Shown here: positions 7,465 to 15,801 of the stretch, one piece after another
Numbering within the stretch: the first letter of the stretch is position 1
How the letters are laid out: the number at the start of each line of letters is the position of its first letter
NCBI RefSeq assembly: GCF_000620165.1
Contig: NZ_KK211085.1
Coordinates: forward strand, 62,001 to 126,000
Reading direction: 5' to 3'
DNA from: Anoxybacillus tepidamans PS2
Lineage (GTDB): Bacteria > Bacillota > Bacilli > Bacillales > Anoxybacillaceae
Length of the DNA: 64,000 nucleotides
The notes under the pieces: generated by a model
The model's input: only the letters and a program-made list of their open reading frames with translations
Databases searched by the model: none
What the model was told of the DNA's origin: nothing
Translations under genes and position numbers: made by a program

Positions 7465-8625
7465 ATGAGCCTAAGCATCCCTCATGGAGGAACATTAGTC
7501 AACCGTTGGAATCCTGAATATCCACTGCATCACCTCAAAAAAGAAATTGAACTATCAAACGCCGAGGTAAGCGATCTTGAATTAATCGGCACCGGCGCTT
7601 ACAGCCCGCTTATAGGATTTTTAGGAAAAGAAGATTATGAGGCTGTCGTAGAAACGATGCGCCTTGCTGACGGAACCGTTTGGAGCATTCCAATTACGCT
7701 TGCCGTGAGCGAAGACAAAGCAAAAACCCTTTCTGTCGGAGACGTAGCAAAGCTTGTTCACAACGGCGATGTATATGGCATCATCGAAATTCAAGAAATA
7801 TACGTACCTGATAAGCAAAAAGAGGCGCTTCTTGTCTATAAAACGGATGATTGGAATCACCCTGGCGTAAAAAAATTATTTGAAAAACCAAACGTCTACG
7901 TGGGCGGACCAATCACACTCATCAAGCGAACGAATAAAGGCAAATTTGCCTCATTTTACTTCGACCCTGTTGAAACGCGGAGACGATTTATCGAACTAGG
8001 CTGGAGCACGGTTGTCGGCTTTCAAACGCGAAATCCTGTCCACCGAGCTCATGAATATATTCAAAAATGTGCGCTTGAAATCGTTGACGGCCTATTTTTA
8101 AACCCGCTTGTCGGTGAAACAAAAGATGATGACATCCCGGCGGATATTCGCATGGAAAGCTACCAAGTGCTTCTTGAAAACTATTACCCGAAAGACCGCG
8201 TCTTTCTCGGTGTTTTCCAAGCAGCCATGCGCTATGCTGGACCGCGCGAAGCCATTTTCCACGCAATGGTGCGCAAAAACTTTGGCTGTACTCATTTCAT
8301 CGTTGGACGCGATCATGCCGGTGTTGGCAACTACTACGGCACATATGATGCGCAAAAGATTTTCTTGAACTTTACGCTAGAAGAGCTTGGGATTACACCA
8401 TTATTCTTCGAGCACAGCTTTTACTGCACAAAATGCGAAGGAATGGCTTCAACAAAAACATGTCCGCACGCCCGTGAATACCACGTCGTTTTATCGGGAA
8501 CGAAAGTGCGTGAAATGTTAAGAAACGGCCAAGTGCCGCCAAGCACGTTCAGCCGCCCAGAAGTGGTGCAAGTGCTCATTCAAGGATTAAAAGAGCGTGA
8601 AACAGTATCCCATTTTGCCCGCTAA
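7465..8625 (+). CDS. sat: Sulfate adenylyltransferase (ATP sulfurylase)
   Basis: Forms APS from ATP and sulfate, the activation step of sulfate assimilation. The 386-residue length is typical of Bacillus Sat. The nucleotide-binding motif [11 protein letters not shown] (about residues 192-202) and the second motif [12 protein letters not shown] (about 278-289) are complete. A C-terminal cluster with three Cys ([15 protein letters not shown]) fits the zinc-binding region of the family, and GTKVREML near residue 350 is conserved. ATG 7489 is an in-frame alternative, but ATG 7465 has GAGGAGGAATC upstream. A 63-nt gap to cysP holds no terminator. Confidence 0.95.
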   Translation: MSLSIPHGGTLVNRWNPEYPLHHLKKEIELSNAEVSDLELIGTGAYSPLIGFLGKEDYEAVVETMRLADGTVWSIPITLAVSEDKAKTLSVGDVAKLVHNGDVYGIIEIQEIYVPDKQKEALLVYKTDDWNHPGVKKLFEKPNVYVGGPITLIKRTNKGKFASFYFDPVETRRRFIELGWSTVVGFQTRNPVHRAHEYIQKCALEIVDGLFLNPLVGETKDDDIPADIRMESYQVLLENYYPKDRVFLGVFQAAMRYAGPREAIFHAMVRKNFGCTHFIVGRDHAGVGNYYGTYDAQKIFLNFTLEELGITPLFFEHSFYCTKCEGMASTKTCPHAREYHVVLSGTKVREMLRNGQVPPSTFSRPEVVQVLIQGLKERETVSHFAR

Positions 8626-8639
8626 AGGAGGAATTTACG

Positions 8640-9257
8640 TTGAGCACAAACATCGTTTGGCACGAAGCGACAGTAACAAAAGAAGACCGACGACGACGCA
8701 ACGGTCACCATAGCGGTATTTTATGGTTCACAGGGCTTTCCGGTTCCGGCAAGTCAACGATCGCCAACGCCGTATCAAAAAAATTGTTTCAACTCGGCAT
8801 TCAAAATTACGTGCTAGATGGTGATAACATTCGCCACGGCTTAAACAAAGATCTTGGGTTTTCAGCGGAGGATCGCACGGAAAATATTCGACGCATCGGA
8901 GAAGTTGCTAAATTGTTTGTCGACAGCGGACAATTTGTGTTGACAGCATTTATCTCCCCTTTCGCTCAAGATCGCCAGCTCGTCCGCAGCCTCGTCGAAG
9001 AAGAAGAATTTATTGAAATTTACGTTAAATGTCCGCTAGAAGAGTGTGAAAAACGCGATCCGAAAGGGCTGTATAGGAAAGCAAGAAACGGAGAAATTCG
9101 CGATTTTACGGGAATCGACTCTCCATATGAAGCACCTATTTCGCCAGAGTTGATCATCGAAACGGATCGCTATTCGATTGAAGAATGTGCTGATCAAGTA
9201 TTGGCGTATTTACGTCAGAAACATTTTATTAAGGGGGATGGATCATATGGCGTATGA
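8640..9257 (+). CDS. cysC: Adenylyl-sulfate kinase
   Basis: Phosphorylates APS to PAPS with ATP. A protein of 205 residues with the P-loop GLSGSGKST (about 33-41), [17 protein letters not shown] (DGDN motif), [15 protein letters not shown] and the FISPF segment. All are features of CysC. TTG 8640 is preceded by AAAGGAGGAA. Its last 11 nt overlap the next gene, pointing to translational coupling. CysH with four Cys ligands may also use APS directly, so this kinase may partly serve other needs for PAPS. Confidence 0.93.
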   Translation: MSTNIVWHEATVTKEDRRRRNGHHSGILWFTGLSGSGKSTIANAVSKKLFQLGIQNYVLDGDNIRHGLNKDLGFSAEDRTENIRRIGEVAKLFVDSGQFVLTAFISPFAQDRQLVRSLVEEEEFIEIYVKCPLEECEKRDPKGLYRKARNGEIRDFTGIDSPYEAPISPELIIETDRYSIEECADQVLAYLRQKHFIKGDGSYGV

Positions 9258-10872
9258 AAAAAAATGGGCTGATAATCCCAATTTAAATAAAACAGAATTA
9301 AAGAAACTGCAAAAGGACGGATTGAAAATTTTTGCGGACATTCCGCGCTATGCGAAAGAAGGGTTTGCCTCCATTCCTCAAGAAGAGTGGGATTATTTCA
9401 AATGGGCAGGACTTTACTTGCAGCGTCCAAAAGAGGCCGGCTACTTTATGATGCGCGTCTGTGTTCCTTCAGGCATTTTAAATAACGAACAACTCGAAAC
9501 ATTAGCAGGAATTTCTCGCGACTATGGACGCGGCATTTTTGACATCACTACAAGGCAGGCCGTTCAATTCCATTGGCTTGAAATTGAACAGATTCCAGAT
9601 ATTTTTAATCGCCTCAAAAAAGTCGGATTGTCAACAGCAGGCGCCTGCGGCGACATTACCCGCAATATTGTCGGCAACCCTCTTGCTGGCATTGATCCAG
9701 ACGAATTGTTTGATACAACGGCCATCGTTCGCGAAGTGTATGAGTTTTTCCAGCATAATGAAGATTTTTCAAACTTGCCTCGCAAATATAAAATGTCAAT
9801 TAGCGCCAATACGTATAACGCGGCGAATGCGGAAATCCACTGCGTATCGTTCACACCGGCCAAAAAGGTCATCGACGGCAAAGAAACGATCGGTTTCCAC
9901 GTGAAAGTCGGCGGCGGATTGTCCGCTACTCCGCATCTTGCTCAAACACTTGACGTATTCGTGCCGCAAGATCGTGTAAAAGATGTGGCCATTGCCGTTA
10001 CGACGATTTTCCGCGATTACGGCTACCGTGAGAAACGGCATCGTGCCCGTCTAAAATTCCTTGTGGCTGATTGGGGAGTAGACAAATTTAAGGAGAAGCT
10101 TTTAGAACTGACCGGTCCTCTTCCATCAAAAGGTGAAGATGTGCAAAAAGGCTGGAATGCCGGCTACTTTTACGGCGTTCACCGCCAAAAACAGGAAGGG
10201 CTCAATTATATCGGTTTTAATGTGCCAGTAGGACGGCTCAGTGCGGACGAAGTATTTGAGATTGCAAGAATTGCTAAGAAGTACGGCAATGGTGAAGTTC
10301 GCTTCTGCAACTCGCAAAATTTAATTATTCCAAACGTTCCAGATGCAAATGTTGAAACAGTGCTGCAGGAAAAAGTATTCGAGCGCATTACGATTCAGCC
10401 TAAATCGTTCATCGGCTATTCGGTTTCCTGCACAGGCACCGAATATTGCAACCTAGCAATTGTTGAGACGAAAGAACGGATGCGACGGGTTGCCGAATAT
10501 TTAGACGATCATCTGCAGCTTGATGTGCCTGTTCGCATTCATATGGTCGGCTGCCCTAACTCGTGCGGTCAACGGCAAATCGCCGATATTGGCTTACAAG
10601 GAATTAAAATGAAAACAAAAGACAAAGGCATGATTGAAGCGTTTGAAATTTATGTCGGCGGCACATTGGAAAGCGGCGGCAAATTCAATGAAAAGCTGAA
10701 AGGGAAAGTAGACGCCGAACAAATCGGCAACGTTCTCGTACAGTTATTGACATACTTTAAAGAAACGAAATTGCCGGGCGAAACATTTTTGAATTATTTA
10801 GATCGTGTCGGTTTAGAAACATTGCAAACCGAATTGGATCGCATTTTGACGCAAGTTAGCACGGTCGCATAA
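9247..10872 (+). CDS. Ferredoxin-type sulfite (nitrite) reductase
   Basis: Reduces sulfite to sulfide with six electrons at a siroheme-[4Fe-4S] centre. The protein has 541 residues. Two ferredoxin-like NIR_SIR halves are seen, with the cluster ligands in [11 protein letters not shown] (about residues 396-406) and GCPNSCGQ (about 436-443). ATG 9247 is chosen because AAGGGGG ends nine nt upstream. An ATG at 9238 directly follows that site and longer forms lie inside cysC. The electron donor should be ferredoxin or flavodoxin, as no CysJ-like flavoprotein gene is present. Context points to sulfite over nitrite as substrate. Confidence 0.88.
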   Translation: MAYEKKWADNPNLNKTELKKLQKDGLKIFADIPRYAKEGFASIPQEEWDYFKWAGLYLQRPKEAGYFMMRVCVPSGILNNEQLETLAGISRDYGRGIFDITTRQAVQFHWLEIEQIPDIFNRLKKVGLSTAGACGDITRNIVGNPLAGIDPDELFDTTAIVREVYEFFQHNEDFSNLPRKYKMSISANTYNAANAEIHCVSFTPAKKVIDGKETIGFHVKVGGGLSATPHLAQTLDVFVPQDRVKDVAIAVTTIFRDYGYREKRHRARLKFLVADWGVDKFKEKLLELTGPLPSKGEDVQKGWNAGYFYGVHRQKQEGLNYIGFNVPVGRLSADEVFEIARIAKKYGNGEVRFCNSQNLIIPNVPDANVETVLQEKVFERITIQPKSFIGYSVSCTGTEYCNLAIVETKERMRRVAEYLDDHLQLDVPVRIHMVGCPNSCGQRQIADIGLQGIKMKTKDKGMIEAFEIYVGGTLESGGKFNEKLKGKVDAEQIGNVLVQLLTYFKETKLPGETFLNYLDRVGLETLQTELDRILTQVSTVA

Positions 10873-10883
10873 GGGTGAGAACT

Positions 10884-11105
10884 ATGTATTTATATCGTTT
10901 TGAAGTATCAGGTCTAGCTGAAACCATCCATGTCGTGATTGCGGCTAGCGATGATGAGCAGGCGTTTCGTCTCGTTGAAGTGGAACTAGAAAAACATTTT
11001 TTAAAAGTTCCTGATTTTACCGATATCTCTCTTCATGAAAAGAAACCGATTCGCCGCGGCGGGGGATTCGTTGTTTACAGTGAACCTCGCCGTTCTTTCC
11101 AATAA
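10884..11105 (+). CDS. DUF3906-like small protein
   Basis: A 73-residue protein, beginning MYLYRFEVSG, with an alternating beta pattern and an Ala/Glu helix (AFRLVEVELEKHFLK), ending in a Gly/Arg patch (IRRGGGFVVY). AAGGGTG places the start at ATG 10884 and not the upstream GTG 10875. It resembles DUF3906 proteins, which I recall next to sulfite reductase genes in Bacillaceae. Function unknown; its fixed place between the siroheme enzyme and siroheme synthesis suggests a helper role in redox or cofactor delivery, which is inference. Confidence 0.65.
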   Translation: MYLYRFEVSGLAETIHVVIAASDDEQAFRLVEVELEKHFLKVPDFTDISLHEKKPIRRGGGFVVYSEPRRSFQ

Positions 11106-11150
11106 TAAAGAACCGATCGAATTCTATAAAGCCGAAGGAGCTGAAGGAGG

Positions 11151-11930
11151 ATGGGCAAAGTATACTTAGTCGGGGCGGGCCCCGGAGATCCTGAACTCAT
11201 TACTGTTAAAGGTCTGAACTGCATAAAAAAGGCAGATGTTATTTTATATGACCGACTCATTAACGAAGAATTGTTGACATACGCCAAACAGAATGCAGAA
11301 CTTATTTTTTGCGGCAAATTGCCCGGGTATCATACAATGCAGCAAGAAACGATCAACCGTTTCTTAGTTCACCACGCCAAAAAAGGAAAAATCGTTGTTC
11401 GTTTGAAAGGCGGCGATCCATTTGTATTCGGTCGGGGCGGCGAAGAAGCGGAAGCTCTTGTGAAACATGGCATTGAGTTTGAAGTCGTTCCTGGAATCAC
11501 ATCCGGCATCGCTGCTGCTGCCTATGCTGGAATTCCTGTCACCCATCGCCATTTCAGCTCAAGCATTGCGTTCATTACCGGACATAGACGCGAAGGAAGT
11601 AGCGAAGAAATGAAATGGGAAAGCCTCGCTAAAGGCATCGATACGCTCGCTATTTACATGGGAGTTAAGAACCTCCCATATATTCGCGAACAGCTGCTGA
11701 AGCACGGAAAGCCCCCTTCCACTCCAGTAGCCGTCATTCAATGGGGAACTTTATACGAGCAACGAACCGTAACGGCAACACTCGAAACGATTGTTGAGAC
11801 AATCCAGCAAAAACAAATTGAAAACCCGAGCATGATTATTATTGGGGAAGTCGTCGCCTTGCGTGAAAAAATTCAATGGTTTGAACGAGTGATGCTCAAG
11901 CAACAACCGCTTGCGAACGAGGCGTTATAA
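11151..11930 (+). CDS. sumT: Uroporphyrinogen-III C-methyltransferase (SUMT)
   Basis: Makes precorrin-2 by two SAM-dependent methylations of uroporphyrinogen III, the first step to siroheme. It has 259 residues. Typical motifs are VYLVGAGPGDPELITVKG at the N-terminus, DVILYDRL, RLKGGDPFVFGRGGEEAE near 86 and VPGITSGIAAAAYAGIPVTHR near 117. It corresponds to B. subtilis ylnD. AGGAGG lies eight nt before ATG 11151. It supplies the cofactor for the sulfite reductase encoded upstream. Confidence 0.94.
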   Translation: MGKVYLVGAGPGDPELITVKGLNCIKKADVILYDRLINEELLTYAKQNAELIFCGKLPGYHTMQQETINRFLVHHAKKGKIVVRLKGGDPFVFGRGGEEAEALVKHGIEFEVVPGITSGIAAAAYAGIPVTHRHFSSSIAFITGHRREGSSEEMKWESLAKGIDTLAIYMGVKNLPYIREQLLKHGKPPSTPVAVIQWGTLYEQRTVTATLETIVETIQQKQIENPSMIIIGEVVALREKIQWFERVMLKQQPLANEAL

Positions 11931-11941
11931 AGGAGGAGCGT

Positions 11942-12688
11942 ATGCAGGCTGTTTTATATGTGTGCCACGGAAGCCGCATGGCCAAAGCTTGTGGGGAAGC
12001 CATCGCATTTGTCGAGCGATGCAAATCATCGATCGACTGTCCCATTCAAGAAATTTGCTTTATCGAATTAGCAGATCCAGATATGATGACGGGCATTGAG
12101 CGGTGCGTACAGCAAGGAGCAACACGCATCGTCGTCATCCCTGTTTTGCTTTTGGCGGCTGGCCACGCAAAGCACGATATTCCGGAAGCTATTCAAAAGG
12201 CTCTTCAGCGCTATCCTTACCTCAACATTGTTTTAGAACAGCCTTTTGGCGTTCACGAAAAAATGGTTCAAATTATTGGCGAACGGATTTCTGAACAATC
12301 CATTTCCCTCAATCAACGTTCAATGATTCTTTTGATCGCGCGCGGCAGCAGCGACCCGGACGTCAAACGGGATATGGAAGAAATCGCAAAACGATTGCAG
12401 CAACAAACAAATATCCCATGCGTTGATGTATGTTTTCTAGCCGCCGCCCATCCGTCGCTTGAAGAAGGATTGGAAAAAGCCAAAGGTTCCGGGCATCAAA
12501 CTATTATTGTCGTTCCCTACTTACTCTTTACCGGCATATTAATGAAAAAAATTGAAAAACAGCTGCGTTTGTTTTCTTCAGACAACCAACAATGGATCTT
12601 ATGCGGCTATTTAGGGTATCACCCGCTTCTTGTAGAGCTGATCAAAGAAAAAATTCAAAAGCATTTGGCCCTAAGCCAAATAGTGTGA
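11942..12688 (+). CDS. sirB: Sirohydrochlorin ferrochelatase
   Basis: Inserts Fe2+ into sirohydrochlorin, the last step of siroheme synthesis. The 248-residue protein has two CbiX-type halves: AVLYVCHGSRMAKACGEA at the N-terminus with the metal-binding His of CHGSR, GHAKHDIPEAI near 79, and the second half MILLIARGSSDPDVKRDM. In that second half HGS is replaced by ARGS, as is usual when only one half is catalytic. It corresponds to ylnE of B. subtilis. AAGGAGGAGCGT precedes the ATG. It is the last gene of the plus-strand sulfate operon; the middle enzyme of the pathway is missing here and lies at 15167-15784 on the other strand. Confidence 0.9.
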   Translation: MQAVLYVCHGSRMAKACGEAIAFVERCKSSIDCPIQEICFIELADPDMMTGIERCVQQGATRIVVIPVLLLAAGHAKHDIPEAIQKALQRYPYLNIVLEQPFGVHEKMVQIIGERISEQSISLNQRSMILLIARGSSDPDVKRDMEEIAKRLQQQTNIPCVDVCFLAAAHPSLEEGLEKAKGSGHQTIIVVPYLLFTGILMKKIEKQLRLFSSDNQQWILCGYLGYHPLLVELIKEKIQKHLALSQIV

Positions 12689-12711
12689 ACATTGCTTACT
12701 TAGGCTTTTTT
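12668..12711 (+). terminator. Terminator of the sulfate operon
   Basis: GCCCTAAG (12668-12675) and CTTAGGC (12699-12705) pair with one bulge and are followed by T6. The hairpin spans the sirB stop, and the loop is rather long, so efficiency is uncertain. Confidence 0.55.
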
Positions 12712-12796
12712 ATATTTTTGAATGGTGTCATTGATTGAAAATTCCCCGTCTTGTTGTATCATGGTGCTATAGGGATACGATGCGAGGGGGACAGTG

Positions 12797-13075
12797 ATGA
12801 GAAGATTGCGAGTGATTGTTCACGGCCGCGTCCAAGGAGTTGGCTTTCGCTATTACGTGCAGCATGAAGCGTTAAAATGGGATGTGACCGGATGGGTAAA
12901 AAACAATGAAGACGGAACGGTTGAATTAGAAGTGCAAGGAAGCGACGAACGGCTGCAAATGTTCCTTGACAAAATTCACCAAGGCCCTCCTTTTGCGAAA
13001 GTGGCAAAGCTAGAAACGGAATATATAGCACCTATTTTGAATGAAGGGAAATTTCGCATTATTTATCACAACTAA
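12797..13075 (+). CDS. yflL: Acylphosphatase YflL
   Basis: Small cytosolic enzyme that hydrolyses acyl phosphates. The 92-residue protein keeps the signature GRVQGVGFRYYV with catalytic Arg18 and the GWVKNNEDGTVE motif with catalytic Asn36. GAGGGGG (12784-12790) supports ATG 12797 over the adjoining GTG 12794. It is a single gene between the sulfate operon and a convergent minus-strand gene. TTGTATCATGG around 12755 may be part of its promoter but is not a clear consensus. Confidence 0.92.
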   Translation: MRRLRVIVHGRVQGVGFRYYVQHEALKWDVTGWVKNNEDGTVELEVQGSDERLQMFLDKIHQGPPFAKVAKLETEYIAPILNEGKFRIIYHN

Positions 13076-13137
13076 AAGAGAAGGCCGTCGCCTCCCAACT
13101 TAGCCTGCAATATTGTGAAGAAATGTAGTTGAATGAA

Positions 13138-13165
13138 GCCCGGTTCTTTTCAAAGGGAACCGGGC
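13138..13165. terminator. Strong GC hairpin between convergent genes
   Basis: GCCCGGTTC and GAACCGGGC form a perfect 9-bp stem with a 10-nt loop. Neither side has a good T run, so it may act as a transcript 3'-end stabiliser or a weak terminator for yflL and the ureohydrolase-like gene. Confidence 0.5.
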
Positions 13166-13173
13166 GCGATCGT

Positions 13174-13935
13174 TTAAGCTGGACGCGGATGCGACGCAGC
13201 AGCTTGCAAGCATAATTCAGCAATGCGCATGTTCGCACGCTCATTTTTCCGGTTCGCTTCCTTGCTGACGGGATGAAATGAATGAATAGATGCTTGGGGA
13301 TACTCGCCGCACACATCTACCCCAATGACATTCTTATAAATCAATAATTCTTGTAAACATCGAAGCAAAAATGAAAGTTTCATCGTTCCTTGATCCCAAT
13401 TTGTTACCGCATCATCTAGACAAAGGACGTCCTTGTCAATTGAAATGTATACATGTTCGGTTGGAATATGAGATAATAAAATTTTTGGAGAACATAATGA
13501 ACTTGGAAAGACTGTGATCCTTGAAGAATGATGAGGATATTGCCGCACAGTTGGTCCGATGATTACAACTTTTTGCAATTGCGGCAACTTCAACACATAA
13601 GAAACCCATGAACCGCACGAGATGATCGTTTCCTCTCCGGTTCCGATATCTGTGTGATGGTCAAATAATACAAGAGTAAACGGTTTTTTAATTTCTTTTG
13701 TAAGCAAATAGGAGATATAATGATAATTTCCGCTTCCGATGAAAACGAGCCCCTGCCGCGTTCTTTTCCGGATGCGCATTTCCAGCTCACGCAAAGAGTT
13801 TGGTTCACAATATAAGTTCGTATGGGCGACATCCGTCAAATCAATCCATTCATGCGGCAAACAAACAAGACGCTGCTGCGAAATATACGTACCATCCATG
13901 TTCAAAAACGTTACACCATTTCCTTGAAATCCCAC
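13174..13935 (-). CDS. Divergent arginase/ureohydrolase-fold protein
   Basis: About 253 residues with the metal-site pattern of the arginase superfamily: VLFDHHTDIG (D-x-H-x-x-D type), SIDKDVLCLDD (SxDxD) and an upstream GSGNYHYIS in place of the usual GGDHS. The Mn-binding His and Asp positions look kept, but the Asp of GGDHS is Asn and the substrate loops differ, so the substrate is open. GTG 13935 is chosen because AAGGAAAGGGTGG sits five nt upstream. The in-frame ATG 13959 has no ribosome binding site. It is divergent from yojF-bshB2. It is distinct from hutG elsewhere in the window. Confidence 0.72.
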   Translation of the reverse strand: MGFQGNGVTFLNMDGTYISQQRLVCLPHEWIDLTDVAHTNLYCEPNSLRELEMRIRKRTRQGLVFIGSGNYHYISYLLTKEIKKPFTLVLFDHHTDIGTGEETIISCGSWVSYVLKLPQLQKVVIIGPTVRQYPHHSSRITVFPSSLCSPKILLSHIPTEHVYISIDKDVLCLDDAVTNWDQGTMKLSFLLRCLQELLIYKNVIGVDVCGEYPQASIHSFHPVSKEANRKNERANMRIAELCLQAAASHPRPA

Positions 13936-14105
13936 TGAAACCACCCTTTCCTTTTTCATTTGGTGCAAGTTTCTAAACGTTTGAAAGTTACGTCTTCGCA
14001 TGTCTCTTTTATTATACAAAAAACGAGCACAAGCGAAATATTTTCTTTTATACATCCCTTTCAGGTAAAATAATAAAAAAATAACGTTCAAGGGAGGGGC
14101 TTTTA

Positions 14106-14450
14106 TTGCAGCCGATTCGTACAGAAGAAGTACAGACGGTGTTGAACCGTTTTGCCAATCAAGATGTATATTTACATTTAGAAACAACTAACGGCGCTTA
14201 CGCCTCGCACCATAATGAAGGCTTTTTCTCCGCAGGAGCATACATTCGCAATGGCCGCATCCGTTTTAGCCATGGAAAAATTACCGGAAAAGGTCCTTAC
14301 CGTATTGGATTAAAGCTTGATTTCGGCTGGGTGTATGCAGAAGGACTGACGGATTGGGAATTGACAGACAATGGGCAATTGCTGTTGGCCGGACATGACT
14401 ACGAAGGGAAGCTTGCTGTTGCTTTGCAATTAAGCTATGAGCCATTCTAA
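14106..14450 (+). CDS. yojF: YojF family protein
   Basis: A 114-residue protein of the YojF/DUF1806 family, always or nearly always beside the bacillithiol deacetylase BshB2 in Bacillus. Visible features are VYLHLETTNGAYASHH, FFSAGAYIRNGRI and GPYRIGLKLDFGWVYAEGLT, a compact beta-rich plan. TTG 14106 is preceded by AAGGGAGGGGC. Function is not established; the 12-nt spacing to bshB2 implies a shared transcript and perhaps a partner role. Confidence 0.85.
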   Translation: MQPIRTEEVQTVLNRFANQDVYLHLETTNGAYASHHNEGFFSAGAYIRNGRIRFSHGKITGKGPYRIGLKLDFGWVYAEGLTDWELTDNGQLLLAGHDYEGKLAVALQLSYEPF

Positions 14451-14462
14451 GGGGGAATAAAA

Positions 14463-15116
14463 ATGGAAAGACAAATTCTTGTGGTGTTTCCTCATCCAGA
14501 CGATGAAGCGTTTGGTGTTTCGGGGACGCTCGCAATGCATGCGGAAAATGGCACCCCTATTACATACGCGTGCCTAACACTTGGAGAAATGGGGCGCAAC
14601 ATGGGAACGCCTCCATTTGCTACCCGCGAATCGCTACCATTCATTCGAAAAAAAGAACTTGAAGAAGCATGTAGAATTATTGGCATTAACGACTTACGCC
14701 TTCTGGGATTTCGCGACAAAACAATTGAATTTGAAGACGAACAGCTGCTTGTCGGACGAATTGCAAGCATCATTGCCGAAACAAATCCGTCGCTTATTAT
14801 CACGTTTTATCCGGGATATAGCGTCCATCCCGATCACGATGCGTGTGGAGCGGCCGTAATCCAAGCCCTCGAGCAGCTTCCAATGGAGCAGCGGCCGACC
14901 GTTCATTGCGTTGCTTTCGCTAAAAACTGCGAACAAGACCTAGGAAAACCGGATATTGTGCGCGACGTCAGCTCCGTTATTGATAAAAAGCTCGCAGCCA
15001 TTCAGGCGCATCGCTCTCAAACTGAAGGATTAATGAAAGCGGCAGCTAAACGGGGCGGCGATGGGCTTTCATGGCTTAAAACAGAACGCTTTTGGACGTA
15101 TAAATGGAATCGGTAA
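14463..15116 (+). CDS. bshB2: Bacillithiol biosynthesis deacetylase BshB2
   Basis: Removes the acetyl group from GlcNAc-malate to give GlcN-malate on the way to bacillithiol, the main low-molecular-weight thiol of Bacillaceae. It has 217 residues of the LmbE/PIG-L fold. The zinc motif FPHPDDEAFG (His11, Asp13, Asp14) and the distal zinc ligand in HPDHDACG near residue 121 are intact. RLLGFRDKTIEF is also typical. It corresponds to YojG of B. subtilis. AAGGGGGAATAAAA precedes the ATG, and a bidirectional terminator follows. Confidence 0.92.
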   Translation: MERQILVVFPHPDDEAFGVSGTLAMHAENGTPITYACLTLGEMGRNMGTPPFATRESLPFIRKKELEEACRIIGINDLRLLGFRDKTIEFEDEQLLVGRIASIIAETNPSLIITFYPGYSVHPDHDACGAAVIQALEQLPMEQRPTVHCVAFAKNCEQDLGKPDIVRDVSSVIDKKLAAIQAHRSQTEGLMKAAAKRGGDGLSWLKTERFWTYKWNR

Positions 15117-15117
15117 A

Positions 15118-15154
15118 AAAGCAGCCCGCTCCTTAATGGCAGCGAGGCTGCTTT
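15118..15154. terminator. Bidirectional terminator between bshB2 and sirC
   Basis: AAAGCAGCC (15118-15126) and GGCTGCTTT (15146-15154), flanked by A and T runs on the two sides. It can end both convergent transcripts. Confidence 0.75.
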
Positions 15155-15166
15155 GTCTTGTCACAT

Positions 15167-15784
15167 TCAATCCGCCTGATCGTGTTGAAGCAGCTTGCCG
15201 AATGCTTCCTCCCAATTTCCTTTTTTCCGAAATTCCTCTGTAGCAATCGTTTGTAACAGCTTTTGTTTTTTCATTGGATCTTTTATATGCGTTAAGATAT
15301 ATTGTCGGCAATTGTACAAAAAATCGACATATCGGCCGTAATGCTCATCATACATGGCAGCCATTTGGCGACGAATCTGCTTAGCAAGTATGGGGCTTGC
15401 CCCCCCTGTGGAAACCGCAATTGTGAGTCTCCCCTGCCGTACAATCGCCGGTACATGAAAATTCGATTTTTCCGGCGCATCGACGACATTCAGAAGCTGA
15501 TTCGGAGTTGCCGCTTGTGCGACCGCTTCGTTTACGTCGCTGTTATTTGTTGCCGCAATCACAATAAAAGCACTGCTTATATCATCAGCTGAAAATGTCT
15601 TTTGTTTCCAAACAAGTTCTCCCTCTTTCGCAAGTTGATAGAGCGCATCAGTAACCTCGGGAGAAACAACTGTAACCACTGCCCTCGCTTCAAGCAGTCC
15701 ATGAATTTTTCGTTCGGCCACCTTTCCGCCCCCAATAACAACAGCTTGCTTGTTTGCCACATCTAGCATAATGGGATATGTCAA
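15167..15784 (-). CDS. sirC: Precorrin-2 dehydrogenase (siroheme synthesis)
   Basis: NAD-dependent oxidation of precorrin-2 to sirohydrochlorin, the step between SumT and SirB. It has 205 residues, longer than I recall for YlnF of B. subtilis. The N-terminal dinucleotide-binding site is VVIGGGKVAERKI (about 15-27), followed by FIVIAATNNSDVNEAVA and STGGASPILAKQIRRQM, all typical of CysG-N/Met8 proteins. TTG 15784 has GAGGGAGG seven nt upstream. Unlike B. subtilis, where ylnDEF are contiguous, this gene is on the opposite strand and starts 17 nt after cssS, so it may be read from the cssRS transcript. Confidence 0.88.
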   Translation of the reverse strand: MTYPIMLDVANKQAVVIGGGKVAERKIHGLLEARAVVTVVSPEVTDALYQLAKEGELVWKQKTFSADDISSAFIVIAATNNSDVNEAVAQAATPNQLLNVVDAPEKSNFHVPAIVRQGRLTIAVSTGGASPILAKQIRRQMAAMYDEHYGRYVDFLYNCRQYILTHIKDPMKKQKLLQTIATEEFRKKGNWEEAFGKLLQHDQAD

Positions 15785-15801
15785 CGTTTTTCCTCCCTCT
15801 T

